A stretch of DNA of 8,808 bases from Bacteroidales bacterium (GTDB lineage Bacteria; Bacteroidota; Bacteroidia; Bacteroidales; ML635J-15): the NCBI GenBank assembly GCA_007130555.1, contig SLSH01000381.1:1-8808 (forward strand). The letters are read 5' to 3'. The translations under genes and the position numbers were made by a program. This document shows, piece by piece, positions 1 to 4,366 of this stretch. Positions within the stretch are counted from its first letter, which is position 1. Every line of letters starts with the position of its first letter. The notes under the pieces were generated by a model. It saw nothing but the letters and a program-made list of their open reading frames with translations, did not search any database and was not told where the DNA came from.

Positions 1-9
1 TAAAATATT

Positions 10-17
10 TATATTTG
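10..17 (+). promoter_or_regulatory. Bacteroidota -7 element TATATTTG upstream of the interrupted lipoprotein gene
   Basis: TATATTTG matches the Bacteroidota -7 consensus TAnnTTTG exactly and lies 37 bases before the ATG at 55. The matching -33 element would fall left of the window, so it cannot be checked. The sequence around it (1-25) closely matches the promoter region of the next lipoprotein gene (about 821-845), apart from a 2-base gap and one substitution, which supports it being a real promoter. Confidence 0.6.
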
Positions 18-38
18 TATATACCTTGATAATTATTA

Positions 39-56
39 AATAATAATAATAATAAT
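39..56 (+). repeat. (AAT)6 trinucleotide tract abutting the start codon
   Basis: Six AAT units run directly into the ATG at 55-57. The tract lies in the 5' untranslated leader, where the related gene at 870 has unrelated sequence. Changes in repeat number would alter leader length but not the reading frame. It may simply be AT-rich slippage. Confidence 0.6.
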
Positions 57-774
57 GAAAAAGAAAAGAAATATTTTATTTATTCCGTTTTTATTACTTT
101 GTTTATTTTTACTTTTGAGTTGTGAAAAAGAAAAAATCAATAGAACTTCAGGCAGTTTCAACGATAGAATAATATGTGATTTTGTAAATTATTATTATTA
201 TAAAGACTAGCCAATAATTTTGGGAGAGATGTCGGGAGATTACCTTGTTATTGGTAGCGACACCAGCAACTGCGATACTGAAATCCATGTTTTTATAAAT
301 TCAATTAAAGAGTTTGATAAAGAATATGATTTTGAAATAATGAGTAGTAATTATTATATGTATAAACGAATTACATTAAAATTTACAAGAACTTTATCCT
401 GTATTGAAATAACAAAATTTATAAATAATATTTATAAAAATGACATTATAGATTTTGCTCATTATACCATTGAAACTGATAATTGCTTGAGTATGATAGG
501 AGAACCAATGGGCGAAAAATGTGTATATACTTACAGCACTTTATTTTACGTTAGAGTAAAAGATACTGCAGATCTTTCAGACTTGAATAAAACTATGAAT
601 GAAACAAATACTAAAATATGGAAGCAGAATTATTATATGCCCAATTGGTTTACACTGATTGCTGACAAAAAATCAAAAGGAGATGCAATGCAAATGGCAA
701 ATTATTTTTACGAAACAGGATTATTTGATTCAAGTCAAGCTGATATTATGAAAATTCCTGTTGAATTTGAATAA
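55..774 (+). pseudogene. Lipoprotein with S8-peptidase-type prodomain, interrupted by an in-frame TAG
   Basis: One continuous frame runs from ATG 55 to TAA 772-774 (239 codons before the stop), broken only by TAG at 208-210 (codon 52). Residues 1-23 form a lipoprotein signal peptide (MKKKRN, hydrophobic stretch, LLLSC with Cys23), followed by the charged CEKEK. From about residue 47, YYYYKD-stop-PIIL and the rest resemble the N-terminal prodomain of Bacteroidota subtilisin-like (S8) peptidases: a YYYY-K/N-GEKI-like opening, a middle VKDTADL motif, and the characteristic end MPNWFTLIAD...KGDAMQMANYFYETGLF. In those peptidases the catalytic domain follows at once; here the frame ends about 14 residues later, and 775-869 shows no catalytic remnant. 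CAG to TAG is the simplest origin of the stop. It is either a pseudogene, a recent nonsense mutation in a free-standing prodomain or inhibitor-like lipoprotein, or a sequencing error. The family call rests on remembered motifs only. Confidence 0.65.
229..774 (+). CDS. Downstream segment of the interrupted gene, prodomain-like, possible independent ORF
   Basis: If the TAG at 208-210 is a true stop, the only possible product with the prodomain-like sequence starts at ATG 229 (or TTG 220) and has about 181 residues. It would lack the signal peptide and stay in the cytoplasm, which makes little sense for a protease-prodomain-like protein. It is in the same frame as 55-210 and has no promoter-like element of its own immediately upstream. 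It contains the VKDTADL and MPNWFTLIAD motifs and the ANYFYETGLFDSSQADIM end. It is listed because an automatic annotation would probably call it, but it is best read as the second part of the 55-774 gene. Confidence 0.35.
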   Translation: MSGDYLVIGSDTSNCDTEIHVFINSIKEFDKEYDFEIMSSNYYMYKRITLKFTRTLSCIEITKFINNIYKNDIIDFAHYTIETDNCLSMIGEPMGEKCVYTYSTLFYVRVKDTADLSDLNKTMNETNTKIWKQNYYMPNWFTLIADKKSKGDAMQMANYFYETGLFDSSQADIMKIPVEFE

Positions 775-811
775 ATTTTGCAAGTAAAAATTAAAAACAT
801 CATTTTATTTT

Positions 812-839
812 TTTGTTTTATAAAATATTTATATATTTG
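812..839 (+). promoter_or_regulatory. Promoter of the FISUMP lipoprotein gene (TTTG ... TATATTTG)
   Basis: TTTG at 812-815 and TATATTTG at 832-839 fit the Bacteroidota -33 and -7 elements, separated by 16 bases, which is slightly short. The ATG at 870 follows 30 bases later. The promoter elements lie upstream of 870 and partly overlap an alternative in-frame ATG at 813, which is one reason to reject that earlier start. Confidence 0.6.
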
Positions 840-869
840 CATATAATTTCAAGTTTAAACCAGTTTATT

Positions 870-1943
870 ATGAAAAAGAAAAGAAATATTTTATTTGTTC
901 CGTTTTTAATACTTTGTTTATTTTTTGCAGTTAGTTGCGAAAAAGAAGAGATTAATAAAGATATTAATGACAAAAAATCTTCCGGTAAATATTTACCTAC
1001 TTTAATAACGGATAATGTGCTCAGCATTACCACAACATCGGCAAAATCGGGAGGAAGGATTATTTCTGACGGAGGCACATCTGTTATTTCACGAGGCGTA
1101 GTTTGGAGTATCGGAGAAGAGCCTACAACCGAAGACAATAAAACTACAGACAGCGGAGGTTCGGAAGTTTTTATGAGCGAAATATCAGGACTGAAATCCG
1201 CCACTAAATATTATGTAAGGGCTTATGCTACAAATGAAATAGGAACAACCTACGGAAATACTCAGACTTTTACAACTCTTGCAACTTTAGAGGATATTGA
1301 CTTGTTCGTTGATAGCAGAGATGGCATTGTTTATAAAAAAATTCCCATAGGAAACCAAGTATGGATGGCGGAAAATTTAAAATATTTACCGGCTGTTACC
1401 GATATAAATGCAGAAACTGATAAAAACCCCGGCTATTATATTTACGGATATGAAGGAACAGAGCTATCCGAAGCAAAAACAAAGGCAAATTATACAATAT
1501 ACGGAGTATTATATAATTGGTATGCTGCAATGACCGCTTGCCCTGATGGATGGCATTTGCCAACCGATGAAGACTGGAAAGAACTTGAGATATATCTCGG
1601 AATGACACAAGAAATGGCTAATACTACAGGTTTTCGTGGTACAAACCAAGGAAGTAAACTTGCCGGTAATTCGTCATTATGGGAAAGGGATGCAGTAACA
1701 CTTGATGAAGCATTTGAAACAACAAGATTCGGAGCAATTCCGGGCGGAGGTTTTTATCCTCCTGTATTTGAAGATATGAATGGATTTAATAATATTGGTT
1801 ACATAGGAACCTGGTGGACTTCTTCCGAAACAGAAGAATTTGAAGCATGGAGACGTGGTATAATATACGAAGATGCAGGAATATACCGCAATTCCGTATT
1901 AAAATCACAAGGACGTTCGGTAAGATGTATCAAAAACCGATAA
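870..1943 (+). CDS. FISUMP-domain lipoprotein with an N-terminal Fn3-like domain
   Basis: The product is a 357-residue predicted lipoprotein. The ATG at 870 is preferred over the in-frame ATG at 813 because it gives a clean signal peptide (MKKKRN, hydrophobic core, FFAVSC with Cys23) and lies downstream of the promoter. The residues after Cys are EKEE, similar to the charged lipoprotein export signal that sends Bacteroidota lipoproteins to the cell surface. Residues about 42-138 form an Fn3-like beta-sandwich ending GLKSATKYYVRAYATNEIG. Residues about 145-355 match the Fibrobacter succinogenes major paralogous domain (FISUMP, TIGR02145): GNQVWMAENLKY (161-172), YNWYAA (215-220), CPDGWHLPTDEDW (224-236), GSKLAG (261-266), WWTSSE (315-320) and the terminal GRSVRCIK (348-355). 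The domain is widespread in secreted and surface proteins of this group, and its biochemical role is not established. The gene is intact and probably monocistronic. Its leader and signal peptide resemble those of the gene at 55. Confidence 0.9.
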   Translation: MKKKRNILFVPFLILCLFFAVSCEKEEINKDINDKKSSGKYLPTLITDNVLSITTTSAKSGGRIISDGGTSVISRGVVWSIGEEPTTEDNKTTDSGGSEVFMSEISGLKSATKYYVRAYATNEIGTTYGNTQTFTTLATLEDIDLFVDSRDGIVYKKIPIGNQVWMAENLKYLPAVTDINAETDKNPGYYIYGYEGTELSEAKTKANYTIYGVLYNWYAAMTACPDGWHLPTDEDWKELEIYLGMTQEMANTTGFRGTNQGSKLAGNSSLWERDAVTLDEAFETTRFGAIPGGGFYPPVFEDMNGFNNIGYIGTWWTSSETEEFEAWRRGIIYEDAGIYRNSVLKSQGRSVRCIKNR

Positions 1944-1949
1944 ACAATA

Positions 1950-1967
1950 AACCTGCATTTGCGGGTT
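1950..1967 (+). terminator. Short hairpin just after the FISUMP gene, possible terminator
   Basis: AACCTGC (1950-1956) pairs with GCGGGTT (1961-1967) around an ATTT loop: seven pairs, one of them G-T. It starts six bases after the stop codon. No T-run follows, so it is not a classical intrinsic terminator; it may serve termination or protection of the mRNA 3' end. Confidence 0.35.
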
Positions 1968-2004
1968 GAATGTAAGAAGAACTAAATACAAATCAAAAAT
2001 TTTC

Positions 2005-2067
2005 TTTATAAATTTTTAGTTTATATATTTGCAGGATAAACTATTTATTAACTAAAAATTTTATAAA
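2005..2067. repeat. Inverted repeat flanking the -7 element
   Basis: The 17 bases at 2005-2021 (TTTATAAATTTTTAGTT) are the reverse complement of 2050-2067 except for one extra T in the right arm. The 28-base spacer contains TATATTTG. The right arm ends one base before the ATG at 2069. The arms are AT-rich, so chance is possible, but each contains the non-trivial AGTT/AACT end. Confidence 0.45.
2024..2031 (+). promoter_or_regulatory. Bacteroidota -7 element TATATTTG for the 2069-3042 unit
   Basis: An exact TAnnTTTG match lies 37 bases before the ATG at 2069. No TTTG sits at the -33 distance; the nearest candidate is TTTC at 2001-2004. The sequence TATATATTTGCA also occurs at the 870 promoter. 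The element sits between the arms of an inverted repeat (2005-2021 and 2050-2067). Confidence 0.55.
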
Positions 2068-2068
2068 A

Positions 2069-2545
2069 ATGAACAAATTACAATTATTTGAAAAAAAAAA
2101 TATTTCGTTAATTTTTACGGCAATATTTTTTGTTGCTTTTATAAGTTGCGGTAGTCCTGCTGACAGAGCGGAAAGAGTTGCAGAAAAACTTATTGAACAA
2201 AGTATAAATGACGATAAAAGTGAAGTTGAAGTAAATTTAAGACCGCAAGATAAAAATGCTCCTGCAGGTTTTCAAAAAATATCTATGGTTAAAGACGGTA
2301 AAACTACTATGTCTCAATATTTAGGAAAAGATATTTCAAAAAAAGAAGCTATTGCAATATTTATCGAATGGGCTGAAGATAAAGGCTGGTCTAGACTTGA
2401 TGGAGAATATGATTATACAGGTTACGGAGAAGGAGGAGAATTTGGAATATTTGCTGTTGAATTAGAAAAAGATGATAAAACACTTAATATTTCTATAACA
2501 GAATCCGGAGGACAAGTTGTTGTAATGGTTGCCAAAGAATTATAG
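2069..2545 (+). CDS. Small lipoprotein of unknown function
   Basis: The product has 158 residues. The N-terminus has a charged start (MNKLQLFEKKN), a hydrophobic core and the lipobox FISC with Cys27, so it should be a lipoprotein. It lacks an acidic run right after Cys (CGSPADR), so retention on the periplasmic side is more likely than surface display. The segment AERVAEKLIEQSINDD (about 34-49) resembles the AEKLIE-type opening of small Bacteroidota lipoproteins, but I cannot name the family with certainty. The remainder is a compact alpha/beta region with GFQKISMV, a helix KKEAIAIFIEWAEDKGW and a final strand-rich stretch ending GGQVVVMVAKEL. No catalytic motif is visible. The next gene starts 17 bases downstream on the same strand, so the two are probably cotranscribed. 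A role in the envelope is all that can be inferred. Confidence 0.8.
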   Translation: MNKLQLFEKKNISLIFTAIFFVAFISCGSPADRAERVAEKLIEQSINDDKSEVEVNLRPQDKNAPAGFQKISMVKDGKTTMSQYLGKDISKKEAIAIFIEWAEDKGWSRLDGEYDYTGYGEGGEFGIFAVELEKDDKTLNISITESGGQVVVMVAKEL

Positions 2546-2562
2546 TAATAAAACAAACATAA

Positions 2563-3042
2563 ATGCAAAGATATATTGAACAACTAATCGAAGAATTTGC
2601 TAAAGTGGAGGCAAATCCGGTTTCTGAACCTGATTTTGGAGAGTCTTATGAAGAATTCGAAAAAGAAATGCTCCAAATCGAGGAGGGACGAACTATCCCT
2701 TCCGAACAATTATTTAATATCTGCTATGAGGAATTGCCTCTTGTAGAAAAGCTTAACACTCAACAGATTCAGCAATTACTGGAAGCAATTCTGAATGCTC
2801 TGTCTGCCAAAGGTACAGATGTAAGTATCCCTGGTAACGGAGTTCCGGTTGAGTTGGTATATACTGAAATTCGCGAAATGTTTAAAGAAGGGTTCTTCGC
2901 TTTGCCGGGTTGGGTAATTGACTTTTGTAGCGGCTGGTGTCCCGAATGTGCTTTTGCAGACTATTGCGATACTTGTAAGGAATCATGGACAAAAGAAGAA
3001 TTGGAGAAAGAAAGAATTACTCTAAATAATCAGGATGACTAA
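2563..3042 (+). CDS. Acidic protein with a C-terminal cysteine cluster, conserved Bacteroidota type
   Basis: The product has 159 residues, no signal peptide and no membrane segment, so it should be cytoplasmic. The N-terminal part is strongly acidic and helical (IEQLIEEF, SYEEFEKEMLQIEEG), followed by a helical segment LNTQQIQQLLEAILNAL and a PVELVYTEIREMF segment. The C-terminal part has five cysteines at about 122, 126, 129, 135 and 138 (C-x3-C-x2-C-x5-C-x2-C, including WCPECAFADYCDTC), a likely zinc site or less probably an iron-sulfur site. The layout (helical acidic start, LPGWVIDFC, then Cys-rich PxCxFxxYC) is one I recall from conserved uncharacterised Bacteroidota proteins; I know no function for them. 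It lies 17 bases after the small lipoprotein gene and looks slightly more GC-rich than it. The pairing of an exported and a cytosolic protein may be incidental. Confidence 0.75.
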   Translation: MQRYIEQLIEEFAKVEANPVSEPDFGESYEEFEKEMLQIEEGRTIPSEQLFNICYEELPLVEKLNTQQIQQLLEAILNALSAKGTDVSIPGNGVPVELVYTEIREMFKEGFFALPGWVIDFCSGWCPECAFADYCDTCKESWTKEELEKERITLNNQDD

Positions 3043-3059
3043 ACTCCATATATCTTTTG

Positions 3060-3106
3060 AGGTATAAGGAATATGGAACCCCCCTTATACCTTATACCTT
3101 TATACC
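3060..3106. terminator. Hairpin plus three TTATACC repeats between convergent genes
   Basis: AGGTATAAGG (3060-3069) is the perfect reverse complement of CCTTATACCT (3083-3092), with a 13-base loop. The right arm is the first of three TTATACC copies (3085-3091, 3092-3098, 3100-3106). The hairpin lies between the stops of the plus-strand gene ending at 3042 and the minus-strand gene ending at 3164, so it could end transcription from both sides. Neither side has a strong T-run directly after the stem, so intrinsic termination is uncertain. Confidence 0.5.
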
Positions 3107-3163
3107 TAAAGCACTATTATCCTTAAAAACTCTCATAACCCATTAATCATTAAAAAAGTGGTA

Positions 3164-4366
3164 TTATAGTTCCTTACAATATTTAAATAAAGTACGTGCA
3201 GCCTGATTGTGTTTTAATCTCAGGGCATGTTTCCATGCATAACAAGCTTTTCTTTTATCATTCATTTTGTATCTGCACCAACCGAGATTATAATATACAT
3301 CAGGCAGGCGGGGGTTTATATCCAGTGCCATTGAATAATCCTGTAAGGCAAAATTCCATTCTTCAAAGAAAAAATAAATATCTGCCCGTTCAGTAAAATA
3401 TTCGGGTTTCGAAGGATTCAACTCTATTAATTTATTATATTTTATTAATGCATCGCTGTATTGCTCCATATTTGAATACACAACAGCCGAATAATATAAG
3501 GCATCTTCATCATCGGGAAAAAATTTCAGATAAAATTCAAGAGTCTCGCTTGCTGCGGTATAATTTTTTATGTTATTTTCCAATTTAGCTTTTATTACCG
3601 GATATCCGGGATTAAATTCATCCAGTTTTATCAATGTATTTATATCATCAAGTGCCAATCTGTCTTCTTCGGTTTTAATATAAATATCCCGTCTGAGTTC
3701 GAGATAAGTAATATTTTTTCTGTCTCTTCTTATTGCCTCATTTATATGATTTAATGCACTTCCGTAATCATTATATTTGATATAAGCATTTGCAAAAAGA
3801 TAATCAATTTTATGGGAATAATGCCCGCCTTTTAGATTTATTAAGATATTTATTGCTTCATGTGGTCTGTTTTGATTTATCATATATGAAGCTTCCTCAA
3901 TTTTTTCCTGAATTGTATTATACCGCCGGATTTTCCAGAATTCTCTCCATTCCTGAGTACGATTTATCACAAAAAATGCCGATTCCATATTTATTTCTGA
4001 CATTGATACAGGGTTATTGTGTTGAAAATGCTTATCGAGGAAATGCGTACTTTCAATTTCAAAGCCCATTTCTGCATAAATTCTTGCAAGTTCATAATAA
4101 GATTTTGAAGGATTTGTTTCTGCAAGTTTATTGTATGATTTTATTGCTTCGTTATAATTACCTGTTTCAGACAAAATACGGGCTTTAAATTCAATAAATC
4201 TTTCATGTTCGGGATGCCTGTCTAAAATAAACAAAGCTTCCTGCAAATTGTTTTTCCGGTATTCCGCTAATGCAGAAAAATAGTTTTCCTTTAATGAATT
4301 AGTTTGAGCAAGGCTGTTATTCATTATGAAAACCAATAAAATAATATGTAAAAGACATTTTTTCAT
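3164..4366 (-). CDS. Exported TPR-repeat protein
   Basis: The product has 400 residues. A signal peptide is clear: MKKC, hydrophobic core (LLHIILLVFIM), then NNSLA with likely cleavage after Ala20 before QTN; the Cys at position 4 is not in a lipobox. The rest is a string of tetratricopeptide-type helix pairs, with clear copies near YNEAIKSYNKLAETNPSK, YGSALNHINEAIRRD, YSDALIKYNKLIELNPSK and FALQDYSMALDINPR. The end DKRKACYAWKHALRLK...ARTLFKYC is typical of Bacteroidota TPR proteins. TPRs bind other proteins; here that would happen in the periplasm or at the envelope. The start codon overlaps the stop of the upstream gene as ATGA (4363-4366), so translation is probably coupled to that of the large type IX cargo protein. 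A role in assembly or secretion of that cargo is inference only; no peptidoglycan-binding or OmpA domain is present. Confidence 0.9.
   Translation of the reverse strand: MKKCLLHIILLVFIMNNSLAQTNSLKENYFSALAEYRKNNLQEALFILDRHPEHERFIEFKARILSETGNYNEAIKSYNKLAETNPSKSYYELARIYAEMGFEIESTHFLDKHFQHNNPVSMSEINMESAFFVINRTQEWREFWKIRRYNTIQEKIEEASYMINQNRPHEAINILINLKGGHYSHKIDYLFANAYIKYNDYGSALNHINEAIRRDRKNITYLELRRDIYIKTEEDRLALDDINTLIKLDEFNPGYPVIKAKLENNIKNYTAASETLEFYLKFFPDDEDALYYSAVVYSNMEQYSDALIKYNKLIELNPSKPEYFTERADIYFFFEEWNFALQDYSMALDINPRLPDVYYNLGWCRYKMNDKRKACYAWKHALRLKHNQAARTLFKYCKEL

Noticed and set aside
813..869. Extension of the FISUMP gene to an upstream in-frame ATG at 813
   Set aside because: It would place 19 residues before a clean lipoprotein signal peptide, and the promoter -7 element at 832-839 lies inside the extension.
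818..1204. Minus-strand open frame opposite the FISUMP gene
   Set aside because: It lies on the reverse of a well-supported lipoprotein gene, has no recognisable domain, and its end runs into the promoter and leader.
1396..1608. Minus-strand open frame inside the FISUMP domain
   Set aside because: It is a shadow of clearly coding plus-strand sequence with conserved family motifs.
2005..2067. Phase-variable invertible promoter
   Set aside because: The spacer is only 28 bases and no recombinase gene is nearby; kept only as an inverted repeat of unknown role.
3790..4188. 132-codon plus-strand frame opposite the TPR gene
   Set aside because: Antisense of TPR helices; no independent support.
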